Part shown: positions 41,216 through 52,500 of the stretch, piece after piece
Position numbering within the stretch: position 1 is the first letter of the stretch
Layout: each line of letters opens with the position of its first letter
Position numbers and translations under genes: made by a program
NCBI GenBank assembly: GCA_008711295.1
Contig: VUYV01000041.1
Coordinates: 1,838,288 to 1,902,287 of the forward strand
Length of the DNA: 64,000 nt
DNA from: Anarhynchus alexandrinus
Taxonomy: Eukaryota > Chordata > Aves > Charadriiformes > Charadriidae
Direction: 5' to 3'
Notes under the pieces: model-generated
Told to the model about the DNA's origin: nothing
The model's database searches: none
What the model saw: the letters and a program-made list of their open reading frames with translations, nothing else

Positions 41216-41745
41216 ATTAATTTTGTACTGAAACCAATGAATTTGGATGAGAGGCCCAAAGGGGAAAGGTTAGGGTGTTATCAGTGACATAATTTCTCTT
41301 CCCTTTTGTTAAAACGATTGCAAATTAAACCCCTCCGACACAATGGCACACACTTTCTGCAGGGTGGGAAGCATTCAAAATCTGACATTTCTCTGATGAT
41401 TGTTTTTTAAACGTTATTGTCTTGAACTACAGACATTACACCATGAAAGCATGAAAACACATACATGTAGACTCAAACATATATTCACATATATGGATTC
41501 AGACACAGACCCACTTCTGCTGACAGCCTGACTCTGAGAGCTTTTTATTAGAATTAATTTCGGCATGTTTGCAGATGCTAAATTAGTCGCAATAAATAAC
41601 AACAATAAGGCTGAAATCTGTCAACATCTTGACAAATATTCAGAGAGCCATTTAGTCAGGAAATATGCTTATGATATTCATTGCTCCTAAAAGAGAAAAT
41701 GATTATACAGTAACTAAACCCTAAGTAAGAGCTAAAGATATTCAC

Positions 41746-41975
41746 CTCATGAAGCCATTTCTCAACTAGCCCCTTGGCACTTGCTGGAATTATTCGCAGC
41801 ACGAGCTCTACTTTTTCATTTTCTGCTGACTCCATGTGGGTAATTTCTTTCTCGTGATTAAAAGTGAGCTTGGCAATTCCTTCAAAGCATTTCCTTAGGT
41901 GTGGTTGGATGTGGAGTGGATCCTTTGTCTCAGAAAGGATTCCTGAGAAATCATTGTTGCATCGAGAGAAAAAAC
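41746..41975 (-). pseudogene. Dynein heavy chain linker exon (third found), frameshifted near its start
   Basis: The acceptor is TTTTTCAG before 41,975 and the donor is GAG|GTGAAT at 41,745. The body reads ILSETKDPLHIQPHLRKCFE, then GIAKLTF, EITHM and AKGLVEKWLHE. This is the highly conserved dynein block normally written ILSETKDP..VQPHLKKCFEGIAKL and ending in VEKWL. The start should continue PR-FFFLSND from the previous exon. In the phase given by the splice join it reads FFLS and then hits a stop. The ND of that motif and everything after it are in another frame, best explained by about 7 extra bases between FFLS and ND (net +1). Exon length is 230 bp, where 3n+1 is required. Confidence 0.85.
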
Positions 41976-42067
41976 CTGAAAAACGGTAAAAAATGAACTT
42001 TAGAGGTATTTATATAAACATATTTAACATCAACACCGACAGCAGACAGATGAAATGGACTGTTTAC

Positions 42068-42227
42068 CTTGGAAAGAATAGTCTTTTCTTCGCCAAATAA
42101 TCATTCAAGGCCTTCCTGAATGTCATCCAAAAGCGATTCTGCCTCCTTCAACTTATCCAGCATCTGGGGCTGCAAGATAACCCTCGTGGCATTGGTCTCC
42201 TTCACTGACTCCTTCGTTATTAGCCTC
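42068..42227 (-). pseudogene. Dynein heavy chain linker exon (second found), 1-bp insertion
   Basis: The acceptor is ATCTCACCCACCAG before 42,227, and the first G completes a TGG, the invariant Trp of this dynein position, if the previous exon ended in TG. The donor is CCAAG|GTAAAC at 42,067. The reading is DKLKEAESLLDDIQEGL and then, after a shift of one base, NDYLAKKRLFFPR. This is the typical dynein LLExIQKGLNDYLEKKRLFFPR block. The extra T or G lies in GGCCTTGAATGAT near 42,107 and makes the original frame end at TGA at once. Length is 160 bp; 159 bp would keep the frame. The polypyrimidine tract is weak. Confidence 0.87.
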
Positions 42228-42584
42228 CTGGTGGGTGAGATAGAATACAGTGAATGTAATAACCATACTTCACACAACAGGCTCTCTCTCTCTTTTAAAT
42301 TGAAAATCCCCTTATTACAAAACAAGGGGTGTTCTTTTTCTTCTACCTTTAAGTAGGACTGCCACATTCATTGCTTTTTACAAAAATGCAGCTGCTTTTT
42401 AAGCTACAGATAAATAGAATCTGCTAGGCGGTAATTCTGCTCAGTCTGAATGCATTATTTTCTAAGTCACTTTGGCGAGGGTCTTTTTATTATAAACTGG
42501 AATGAACAAGAAAAGTCCTTTTCTCAACTAATTATGACTATGCTTTGTTCTACACTATTAACTTACAATGCCAGATTGATCAGC

Positions 42585-42621
42585 TTTTTTTTTTTTTTTT
42601 TTTTTTTNTTTTTTTTTTTTT
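42585..42621. repeat. Poly-T run containing one N
   Basis: A T homopolymer of about 36 bases has a single N at 42,608. It lies within the dynein pseudogene intron, so the true length is uncertain. It is a likely contig join or a low-quality base. Confidence 0.9.
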
Positions 42622-43175
42622 GCTTCAGCCAGTTCATTAAATTAACATGCTTTTTCTGGGAAATTAGAGAGCTAATTATTAAGACTTTATAGACTAATGA
42701 TGAAAATATAAATAACACAGAACAATGCAGAATGGCGTATCAATAACATTCACACAATCCCTTTGATGTGCACAATGCAACCTCCCATTTTAACACCACT
42801 GATGCATGGACAGGAGTTGCTTTGACTGAATCTACAGAATTTTCTTCTTATAAAGATTTGTTGAACTGGATATTTTCCAAGAACTGAGGAAAACCAGCAA
42901 AGCTGAAACATCATTTTTCATATACCTATTCCCGGCACCCATTTTATTTTCCTACTGTTGGACTTTCAATTTATAAAAATCAGGAATGAAAGAATAGAAA
43001 GCAAAATTATAAAGAGATTAAACGAGACAAACATCAGGACTTTCGTTGCTACTTTTCCTACTATAAGACATAATGTAGTATGTTTGATTTGAAAACCAGT
43101 TGTGGTTTTTTGGTTTTTTTTTGGTCAGCTACCTTCAAGAACGGCTTAGTTTGCAAAGAAGAGTTTGATATTCCC

Positions 43176-43302
43176 CAGTAATACAAAAAAACAGAATATA
43201 GCTCCGAGGTTTCTGGACCTTCAGTGATGCAGAACACTTGGCTTTGACAAAGGAAAAGATACTCAACTACATTCCAAGTGGACAACAACACATTTAGGTC
43301 AA
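43176..43302 (-). pseudogene. Possible degenerate remnant of the missing dynein exon
   Basis: The dynein exon that should lie between 45,556 and 42,227 normally holds a pattern like LDEWLxVQ..WLYLEPIF....P.......V...W. On the minus strand here an open run reads VLLSTWNVVEYLFL, then VFCITEGPETSELYSV and YYW. W, V, YLFL, VF, P, V and the final W are in the expected order and roughly the expected spacing. The final TG is followed by GG instead of GT. The match is weak, with several indels, and could be chance. It is listed because strand, order and position fit. Confidence 0.22.
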
Positions 43303-43414
43303 CTGTTGTCCATAGCTCATAACTACCGGTACACAAACACTCCAATAAAGGAAACATAAATATTTAGATATCGCCATATAGTTCCTTTTATGCAACATAC
43401 ACAGTGATAAATTT

Positions 43415-43436
43415 AAATAAATAAATAAATAAATAA
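43415..43436. repeat. (AAAT)5 microsatellite
   Basis: Five perfect AAAT units plus AA. The tract is intronic relative to the dynein pseudogene. Confidence 0.95.
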
Positions 43437-45555
43437 GAAAAATCTTTTTTCTTTAGTAGTTCAAATTCACTTTCAATACTTATGAGTTTAAAACCATCAG
43501 TATGGTAGAAAGACCTGTCAACAGAACTGCTTCTGTCCAGCATTCAGGATTACAAATTAGAAAGAATCCTGAAATCAAGAACTTTCTCGGTGAAAGAAAA
43601 CTCACACTGCCATCATCTTAATATCCTGCTTGCATTCAAAATAATCCCATCACTATGTATTTCTGCCTGAAATATTATGAGGGGTATTTTTTCAAGCACT
43701 TACTGTAAGAAGATATATATATGTACAGCCAACAACAGTGTCATTGCTTTGAGGTGCTAAAACTCGCTGCTTCCACGAAGCATTTCTCAGTCCTCTGATA
43801 CACTTGCCAAACTATGGCCCCTCGTGGGTCACTGGTCTCCATATCTGGAGGCCAACCTGGATGTTGGAGTGCCAGGAGGAGCCTAATTCATGTAGAATTA
43901 AGAACAGCAAAACTGTTCTACTAAGAAATAACTCTATATGTATCAGTGGAGCTTCCAAGATGTGAGAGTAAATGAACACATCCACACAAATATTGATTTA
44001 ACTGACTACACTTTATTTTAGTACCAAGCTGTATGTTTGTGTACGCTCAAAATAGGTGCTTTCATGTTATCTCCCAAACAAGGACACTATCTAGGATACT
44101 GCCAATTTAGGTATGTTATCTTTTGTACTGAAATAACAAAGAAATTTTGAAACGGTTATTCCTGGTTGCTTAAAAATACATCCGGATCTGTCTATTTAGC
44201 AACTCTTCTTTTCGCGACGTGACAGTAAGGACACTAAAGAAACAACTGTGAATTCGAGAAGGCTTGCCAATGTGGGGTACTGTTTTCCCTAAATTAATAT
44301 CAGAATCAAAGATATTCTCAAAAATTTTGTGGCCAACTTCCAGGCACGTGACTGGCCTTCAGTTTATTGAGTATCCCACTTTTAACATTGCTAGTATCAA
44401 TGGTGTACAATAAATTTTGATTAAAAATGAACCTATTTTATTTCAGCTGAATCAATTAAAGACAATGAAATATCCAGGTGGCACCCTGTGCTCATCCTCT
44501 GTCAAGTACTAACCAACAGAAGCCAAGGTTATGGTGCAAAATGATTACGTGACTTGACAAAAATCACAGCCCTATTAGAGGCCCATTTACATACAGGGAC
44601 AAGATCTATAAATCCCAGTTCTGTATTTTTTCCATCTGAACATGTTTCCCTGCACTTCAGAAGGGAGAATCAAAATGAAGATGAATTCAGGAAAAAGAAA
44701 AAAAAAATCATCACACATCTTTACCAAACCTCTTTGTAGCTACTGCTTTGCCTTGAAACTATATGCGGCATATGTCTTCCAATATATATCTTGCATGATT
44801 AAAAGCAAGTGTTTTACAAGTGCTTTTTGATACGCATGCACTTTCAATATTCTGCAGGTCATTCAATAGCACATCAGATATAACTAAACATAGACTTAAT
44901 ACTCTGGGGAAGTGACAGCAGCAAAGGGCATCTTTTATGACTTTCCCCTGCCTGAAATGAAACGAATCTCTAGGTCCTAACCATGTGGGGACTAAGTTAA
45001 CAGCCAAGAGCTTACCATTTCCCATTGAGAGCTCTCCTCGTCTTGTCCTGGAGTTACTTGTGAGCCAGAACTTAGGTCTCTGCTCCATAATACCCTGCAT
45101 AAGTTACAAAAATGAAACCAGATATCCAACTGAGTTGAAAAGAAAGCATTTTCTCCCAGATATAAAAATATTTGACATCAAAATACTCTAATAAATATTT
45201 TGCTAAAAATGTTCTTTACCTGTTTGCAGTTTGGAGTACAATGAGAAACAAGCCATGCACAAATGTCTGTTTGCCTTTCTCACCTGAACGATTCACTAAC
45301 TTACTGGGAGGTTGTGTCTCTATTGTTTCTGAGTTCACATCATAAAAACTAAACAGAAATCAATTTAAGAAAATGAACTTTAAACTTTATTTTCCCCCTC
45401 GGTATTCTAAAGTAGCACGGCTAAGTTGGAAAAGTTTTAAATAATGAAAGTCACTGAAGCCTAAATCACATACAATAGTGAAAGCTGAGATGTGAGATGG
45501 AGATGAAATCTAAAAGCTAATTAAATTCAACAAGAGCCTCTCAAAGGCAACATAC

Positions 45556-45653
45556 CAGCTTAGCCTCCCATGCTAATATTTCGTTTTGAAGGGTGCAGTA
45601 AATGGAGGGCCTTTCATGGCTGCAGATTTCACAATGTGATCCACCAGCTAAAC
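45556..45653 (-). pseudogene. Dynein heavy chain linker exon (first found), nonsense and 1-bp deletion
   Basis: A strong acceptor (ten Ts, then CTTCCCTCTCAG) precedes 45,653 and the donor is CTG|GTATGT at 45,555. The phase-0 reading is V, stop (TAG), then LVDHIVKSAAMKGPPFTAPF. After a 1-bp deletion near 45,587 the reading continues NEILAWEAKL. This corresponds to the dynein block usually written LLDDHIVKTQTMRGSPF..PFE.EI..WE.KL. The TAG sits where a Gln codon (CAG) would be expected. Length is 98 bp, where 99 bp would keep the phase. Both lesions lie in otherwise well-preserved sequence. Confidence 0.85.
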
Positions 45654-46306
45654 CTGAGAGGGAAGAAAAAAAAAAGATTAGATGCATGGATTACTGTACT
45701 GAATAGATGCCAAGGCCAAGATAAAAAGAATAGATAAGTTAGGGCTTCTGAGGAGCTAAATTTGAAGCCAACCAGCAAAACGGATTGAACCTTATTACCT
45801 CTAGTCACTGAGAAATTCCCTAGACAGTTGGATGTAATTTGAAAAGGTCAGAAAAAAACTTCCTTCACAGTATTATTGCTTCATGGTTTAAGGGTGTACA
45901 TTTGTGAGATGCCAGCTCTAATCATTTGTATTGACTTGCTCCAGAGAGACAGACAGATGCACAGGGAAGCAAGACAGATGGATAAGACATATCCTACCTT
46001 TGTTCCACTTCTAAAACATATCACAGTATTAGGTATGTTTTAGTGTTAATAATTTCAGTTTATCCTTTGCCATCTCTGAGAAGAATGTTTCTTGTTTCTC
46101 TAAGTCAGCCACAAAAGGGGGGAAAAAACCCTGTGCATATCATTGGAAACTTGCTACAATTTTTCATATTTGATCTGAGCATTCATTGGATTCCATGTGA
46201 ATCTGAAATATATAACTGAAATTCAGTAAGTGTAATAGGATTTTCTAGACAATTTTAGGTATGCTCAGTTGATTTTTCTTTTCACCTAAAGGGGAGCAGT
46301 TCTCAC

Positions 46307-46372
46307 TGAGCAGTTTATAAAAATGACCTTCAACACACCGACAGTATAAGCTCTGTTATCAATGTAGCTGTC
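46307..46372 (-). other. Exon-like 66-bp segment with good splice sites, unassigned
   Basis: The minus strand has a very good acceptor (nine Ts then CCAG) before 46,372 and a GT donor (TCA|GTGAGA) at 46,306. The 22 codons between are open in phase 0 (DSYIDNRAYTVGVLKVIFIN...). It lies about 650 bases upstream of the first dynein pseudogene exon. The translation does not match the dynein segment expected there. A 66-base open run is easily random, and the pyrimidine tract is simply the A-rich repeat next door. Confidence 0.15.
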
Positions 46373-46376
46373 CTGG

Positions 46377-46461
46377 AAAAAAAAACCCAAACAAAAAAAC
46401 ACAAACAATCAAGCAAAAGACAACAACAAAAAAAAAAACCAACCCCTAACCTCCCCCCCAA
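46377..46461. repeat. A-rich (CAAA)n low-complexity patch
   Basis: Runs of A broken by C and CC, ending in a C8 run. It is the same type as at about 4.0 and 28.0 kb. No retroelement body was recognised beside it. Confidence 0.85.
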
Positions 46462-46729
46462 TTAAAAGCATTTAATTCTTTGACTTAGCACACACAAATG
46501 CTTGTAATCAAATATGAACATTTGCTAACATAACACTTACAGTCAATTTTTTTGTCATGCAATTAAAATCAAAGGAGATTTTAACAACACAAAAGGAGAA
46601 TTATCCACCCCAACCCCTCGAAAAGTTTAACATTAGATTTTCTTTTGCTCAGAAGACATTTGTCTTTCATTCATAATACAAACATCGGTGTTCACTGTAT
46701 CCTGGCTCTGAATGCACTGCAGAGGCAAT

Positions 46730-46745
46730 TTTAATGGCCATTAAA
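46730..46745. repeat. Perfect 16-bp palindrome TTTAATGGCCATTAAA
   Basis: Two inverted homeodomain-like TAATGG sites abut at a GGCC centre. This could be a dimeric homeodomain binding site or chance. It sits in a repeat-free stretch (46,690-46,830). Confidence 0.9.
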
Positions 46746-49469
46746 GTACGGTTCTGTGAGTTCCTCTACTGAATCATGTTTATGGAGCCCGCCTGAAAGC
46801 TGACTAAAACTGTTTCCACTTGGATAAGAAAGCTGTTTCCATATGGTTATGTTCCCTCCCCTCAAGCCCCATACATTCAGACAGTAACAAGAAATTGCAG
46901 CAGAAGGGTTGCATATATATTCACTCCTCCAGAACTTTATAGCTCTGAAAGGAAATCAGAAAGGCTTAGCTGTAGGGATGAACAAAAAGCATGGGGAATC
47001 ATTCCACTAATGGAAGCTGATACTTTCAACTGAAATGGGACTGTTCCCCAATAGAAAAGATACATGGACCGTTTAAACATAACACTTTCTTCAGCAATTT
47101 AGGAAGCTTCTGAAAGAAGACACACCTGCATATATGGAAAGGAGGCTGGGGAGAGGTAATCACATACTAGATTATAACAATTGATTTAGACTCTACTACT
47201 CTTTTTTTTTTTTTTAATCACACTCCCACTGTCAGCTTCAGGATGACGCTGAAACAGAATAGGAATTTAGTTTTTTAAGATCACAGGTGTGTAACTACAG
47301 AGGAATCCTCCAGTTTCTGTGGCAACATGACAACATTGTGATTTTTATTCCTCTAACTTTTTTCCAACAGAAGCAGTAATGGAGAAATTAAGTTCTGTCA
47401 TCCTCCTGATCTAAGATCAAAGATGAACTCATGAACCCTCTGAATCTTTTTGCCACCACACCATCCCCCCACCTTATTCATCAGGAAAATAGGGAACGTT
47501 CAAGAAACAAAAATTTAATGTTAGAGAATCAATTTTCCAAATAATATTCCTCCAACATATTTTGATGCCATTTACAACACAGTAATGTGATTCCACCTCA
47601 GTCCATCTCCACAAGACCCTCACTTCTTTTGTCTCCTTTCATTTTGTTTCCTTTCTCCTCAGGAGCAGCACATGTTAACAGAGAGGTAACTGAAATCCTG
47701 ATTCATCGTACCAGATGCAGAAGGGAAGGACAGTACTTCTGCTGCACTATTAGTAGAGTCCATTGTCTGGAGGGCCCAAGTAACACCAGGGACACCTTGG
47801 CTTGGTTTTATGTTCAACAGCTCTAGATCCTCTGGGAAAAGGGATTCTGCTTTTTGGTGGTTTTGTTCAGTCCTTGTTGATCATTTCTTAACAGTGCCAT
47901 AGGCTATTTTATTTCGCTTTGTTGAAGTGATGCTGCATCACCTTGCATATTGTCCCCTCTCTCAAATGAGCCAGGATTCAAAGACCATTTAAAGAATGGC
48001 GAGAGTGTCTAAGATTTTCAGTATAACATCCTTCTCACTCTATTTGAACCAACAAACATGCGGGAAAAACTAGGACTTTGATAAGACAACCAGCTCATGA
48101 TGCTCTATCCACAGAGAGCCAAGCTGATCCTATCTCACCCTCACACATTGGCGACAACACCCTCCTCCTTTTTATAAGGCTGTTTGCCTCCCATCTGTGG
48201 CTTTTACTTGCCATAGTGATGGTAAAATTACACAAAATTCAAATTATTTCTTACTCTCCCTGTAACAATAAGGTTAGTCAACCACTGAAACAGATTGCTC
48301 AGAAAGGTGAGAAATTTTCAGTTACTTCTAATCAGGGTCTATTTTTAAACAATATTCACACAGTTGAACCACAAGTTGTTTGGTTAGGTGCAGAAATCGC
48401 ACTTATCTCCTTTCCAGCCTTTAAATCTATAGGGTTGTGACCCAAGTGGAATGCCAGTTGGTGTAACAAGATTGCTCCACAGCAGTGATCTGGTAGGGTT
48501 TCTTTCTTTTTGTCTTTCTGTGTGTGACCAGGAGACTGCAACTTATATAAATATTAAATTTGAAAATAAAGACCTCGCAGTCCTGTGTCCCAACAATGAC
48601 AGAAATTGTAGCTGTCTTTGTCTTGTGAACATTGGATTACTGACACCTGTTCAGCACGTGATTTTAAGTGTTGCCAATCAAAAAATGGGAATCCACACAA
48701 TAAATTGTGTTTTCTTTTGGGAGCACGCACCCCTGCGAGCTACAAGACAGGTATTCCCTGTTCGTCTTTCATTAGCTGACTTGAATGCATCATCCCCTTC
48801 ATTTCAGATGCAAAGCCCCTCCTCCCCACACATCTGATATCAAAGTGAAATGCCATTTGTCTGCCGTGACCAACAGCCAGACTCCCCACAGGACTTGAGG
48901 GAAGGCTGGAGTCTCCTTTCTCTTTTACCAAGTCTAGAGGTTGCCCATGCACTCTTCAATTTTGTTCTGAGCAGCAGAGATGCCCAAGCTGCACTCCTCT
49001 GCTAAAAAGAAAAAAATGTCTAAAACCAAACCAACAAAAAGCCGGCTATAGAGCACGTCCCAGACACAATCCTAGTTTTAAATGAGCTCTAGTGTCACTT
49101 CAACCTGCAACAGGCCATGTTGCTTGCCTATAGAGCGCACACAAAAGAATTACATGAAAGAATTAGGGAAATATTCTACAGATAAGGAGTAAAGGCTTGA
49201 GAGATGGATATGAGTATCATCACTAAGATTAACTCAAATAAGCAGAGTTAGCTGGTAGGTACCAGTTTTATTACTTCCAAGTACTCCAACAGGTCTTCTC
49301 CTTTCTGAACGGACTAGCTACTGGAAAAGGCTGATGACTTCTTTTTTTTCTTTTTTTTTTAAGCTTGATATAGAAAGGTTCTCCAAGAAAGCACAGAAAA
49401 ACTTCCAGCTTCTTACATCATATTGGGGCAGCTAAACCTGTTTTGCATTCTTCAGAATATGTTTGAATA
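46746..49469. other. Non-coding stretch, no gene supported
   Basis: Two open frames of 120 and 128 codons lie almost end to end on the plus strand (48,078-48,440 and 48,451-48,837) but in different frames. They match nothing known, and their composition follows the background. T-runs occur at about 47,202 and 49,342. Confidence 0.45.
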
Positions 49470-49519
49470 TCGATGATCTTAAAGGTTTTTTCCAACCTAA
49501 ATGATTTTATGATTCTATG
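49470..49519 (+). mobile_element. CR1 LINE 3' tail fragment, plus strand
   Basis: The last 50 bases of a CR1: GATGATCTTAAAGG, then CCAACCTAAATGATT, then TTATGATTCTATG. This is the CR1 terminal block and short terminal repeat unit in the opposite orientation to the other two copies. It is more diverged than they are (several substitutions), hence probably older. Confidence 0.85.
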
Positions 49520-52500
49520 TCACTTAAACATTTACTAACCATTTGCTCTGTCTTAAAAGCCACTCCGTGATGTGCACAATTTGAACCTGGCCATAGTGCA
49601 TTTATTAGATGTAATGTTTATGTCTTTAATACCAACTCATTCTTAAAGTAAATTAGACTTTCTTAAAGACATAAGGAAAAAAACCAACCACCCAACTTCT
49701 GGATTTACTACGCATAAAAGTCCATCTTGCCAAATTCTCTCATGTGAACACTGATTCAGCTCCCAGCTCTAATATAATTAAAATTAACTTCCAACAAATT
49801 AGTTTTGTGAACAATGAAATGCAATTAAAATACTGTATGTACTACAGCAGAAACAGATAACATTTTATGTGTGTTTAGTGGGAAGAAAGAAAGAGAAAAT
49901 CTTTTCTTGTTACTAAAATCACTAATGAAGGGATCTCTAAAAATATATGTAGGTACAGGAAGAATCTATAACCGATTTTTTCTCTCAACATTTTAACTAG
50001 CAATTCAATGTTGGTTGACCACATGGAGAATGCAAACCTGAATATTTACATCATCAACAGCTGCTAACACATGAATTATTCTGTCTTTCTGAGATGAAAA
50101 GTGAATATATCTTTCCTATCAGCAGTCATTTTAAAAGCGTTCTCTGAAACACAGTCTTTATTGATTTGGGCATTAGACCTCAAACTTTAAGCCTTTCACC
50201 TATTTTTCAAGAGTAATATTTAAATCAACAGCCAGAAGGAATCTTTCTTCAGTGTATTGTTGAATCCTCTCCAAGTTGTACACACCATAAATAATTATTT
50301 AACAAAATTGAATCTCGATTTTTGTACATTTGGTTTTTGTTATTAGAACTGATTTTGGAACCCAGAACATATGGGTGAGTAAACGGTTTGGCTGCCCTAC
50401 AAAAGTATAATGGAGATGCAGCCAAGGTTCTCCTCATGCTGTTCATCATCTCATCAAGCGATGTAAAGTTTATATAATGCAACACAGACACCACAGGTTT
50501 CTTTTTCAAATTTTGTATTGCTAAAAGATGCATGTCTTTTTCAGGCCTCAGACTTCACTCTGCGTGAAGTTCACTCCTACGGGTCCAAAACCTTAACTCT
50601 AAAATAATTTAAACCTAGTAGCCATGGTAAGAAAACCTCTTTTTAAGGCCAGGCTTTCTTTAATGTCTACTGTTAATTTAGGAGTTTGATCATTTCTTTG
50701 ACACAGATCCGGTGAACTGCTTTTGGCTTTCTGAGCTGACAGAGCACTGACCCCTCTCCAGCCACATCAAAGCTAGACAGCAGTAATGCACACTTTCTTT
50801 TTGTTGAATTCCCTTTTTTGTCAAGTGAAACCAACCTTTCAATTATGTCATATGTGTATATAAATACGTATACATCTATAAATATGTAATATTTGTATTA
50901 CAAATAAGGCCCAGGGTGAATGGTCAGGACCAAGGAGTTACTGCACTTTGTGCTGTACGAGCAAGAGTGGATATGCCCGTTGCCCTGAAGAGCCTTCCAT
51001 TAAGTTAAAGTCTATGGTGTTTTGATTATTTTTCAGCTGTCCACAAGAGTTTTGTGACATTCTTTTATTTGTTCACTTACAGTACATTTGTCATTGACAA
51101 ACAAGGCCAACACTTAGAATGGTACTGTTGATATTTATGCCTCTCCTCCATGCCGTGCTATTTCTATGAATGCACTATTATTTTTCATTGTTTGTACCAC
51201 AGCAGTGCCTGGAGCCCCCGGCTGAGAGCACCACATTGCAGCACAGATGAGAACCTACCACATTCTTCACTCTGCTCTCTCAGAGGCCTTACGGCCGATC
51301 CAGATGAAACAGAAGTTGGAAATTAAAGACAAACTAAGTGATTTGTCTAAAATCTTCCTTTTATCCCTCCTCCACACATGCATGGGTACACACATTTTTT
51401 TAAAGAGGTGAAAGAGAGCTTACAGAGAAATATATTGTACAAGTAAGGAATCAATGTTTTTACTATAATGAGGAAATTGGGAAAGAATTAAGATTGTGCG
51501 TTAACATTTTACAACACACTCACATTGTTGAAGGCAGACTCGAGTTGCGTAGGTCCAAAAGCAAAAGGGTAATCATGGCAAAAACATTTTAAAGTTATAC
51601 AATCTAACTGCAAAAAAAGGCTAGGTAATGATAATATCAAGATTTTATTTTACACATCTGAGAGCTCATGTGCTTGGAAGGAAATATTTTGTTCCACTGG
51701 GAATCTGGCTGAGCCTTCTTTCTTCTTTCCAAAAGTACAATTTCCATTCTCATACCCAGAGAGAAAATTAACATAAAAATAGTCTCTGATTTAAACATGG
51801 TCTGATACTACTCTGGAGACTAATAAGCACACAGAAAATTTGCATCTAAGAGAAACAGAACCTTTTTTCAGGATATTTGTTAAAAGACACTGGTAATCGT
51901 TAGAAAATGTTCTGAATTTTGGAACGATGGTCACCCAAAGTGAAATTGGCAAGAAAAAGAGAGAGGTGGTGAAAGTTTTTATAAATTTCCTGCGTGGTCT
52001 TTGCAGCCATTTTGATGGGCTATGCATTGGTACATGCATACACATATGAGTATACCAAATACAGATAGAAATACACTCGTTATAGAGTCCAAAACACAAC
52101 TTTTCACACAGATCTTTTCACTAGCCTAAATGCACTTGGGCATAGTTTTTATCTGGTCACCCAATTTTCCTTCTGAGAGTTTGTAGGCTTGGAAAAGCCA
52201 CTATTCAAAAATCATGTATCTTATAGTAGATATTCACCGAAATGAAACGCCGTACATTTACGGCACCATAAAAATGCCACACATAGATTGGTTCATAACC
52301 ACCACACAGGCACCAGTCAGCGCGTATATGCCCACTCTGGAAAGAATCAAACTAAATGCAAATATGCATACTGCTTATTCTACTTCTCAGTTTACACAGC
52401 TGACAACTGACACCTGAAATAGTTCACTATTAAACATTCTAACATAAGAAAACTTACTGTCTTATGTTGAGGCTTTATTCATTTCATGACAGTTCTGTCT

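Larger units (their letters stand above)
41746..45653 (-). pseudogene. Axonemal dynein heavy chain (DNAH3/7/12-like) pseudogene, linker-region exons
   Basis: Three exons on the minus strand (45,556-45,653; 42,068-42,227; 41,746-41,975) encode, in order, consecutive parts of the dynein heavy-chain linker domain (DHC_N2). In an intact protein this domain swings during the power stroke of the ciliary motor. Each exon has an AG acceptor with a pyrimidine tract and a GT donor, and the phases fit (0/0, 2/2, 2/0). Introns are retained, so this is a unitary or duplicated locus and not a processed copy. Every exon is damaged: TAG plus a 1-bp deletion; a 1-bp insertion; and a net +1 shift. The exon expected between the first two is absent or unrecognisable. 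No AAA-motor exons were noticed downstream (lower coordinates). The wording resembles single-headed inner-arm DNAH3/7/12 most, from memory of the family, so no symbol is given. Assembly error is the alternative, but three damaged exons out of three argues against it. Confidence 0.8.

Noticed and set aside
40699..41259. 186-codon minus-strand frame in the GC-rich block
   Set aside because: Opposite-strand frames are also open, as expected where stops are rare. It contains none of the sequence expected for the next dynein exon.
43580..43690. Minus-strand segment after TATTTCAG with partial nucleotide similarity to the missing dynein exon
   Set aside because: It needs many indels to align and has an in-frame stop. 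The segment at 43,176-43,302 fits slightly better, and neither is convincing.
48078..48837. Two adjacent plus-strand frames (120 and 128 codons) that could be one frameshifted gene
   Set aside because: They are in different frames, have no shared domain or homology that I recognise, and show no codon bias. Most likely chance.
50249..50533. Minus-strand 94-codon frame considered as an N-terminal dynein exon
   Set aside because: No dynein N-terminal motif could be matched and no GT donor of quality was found.
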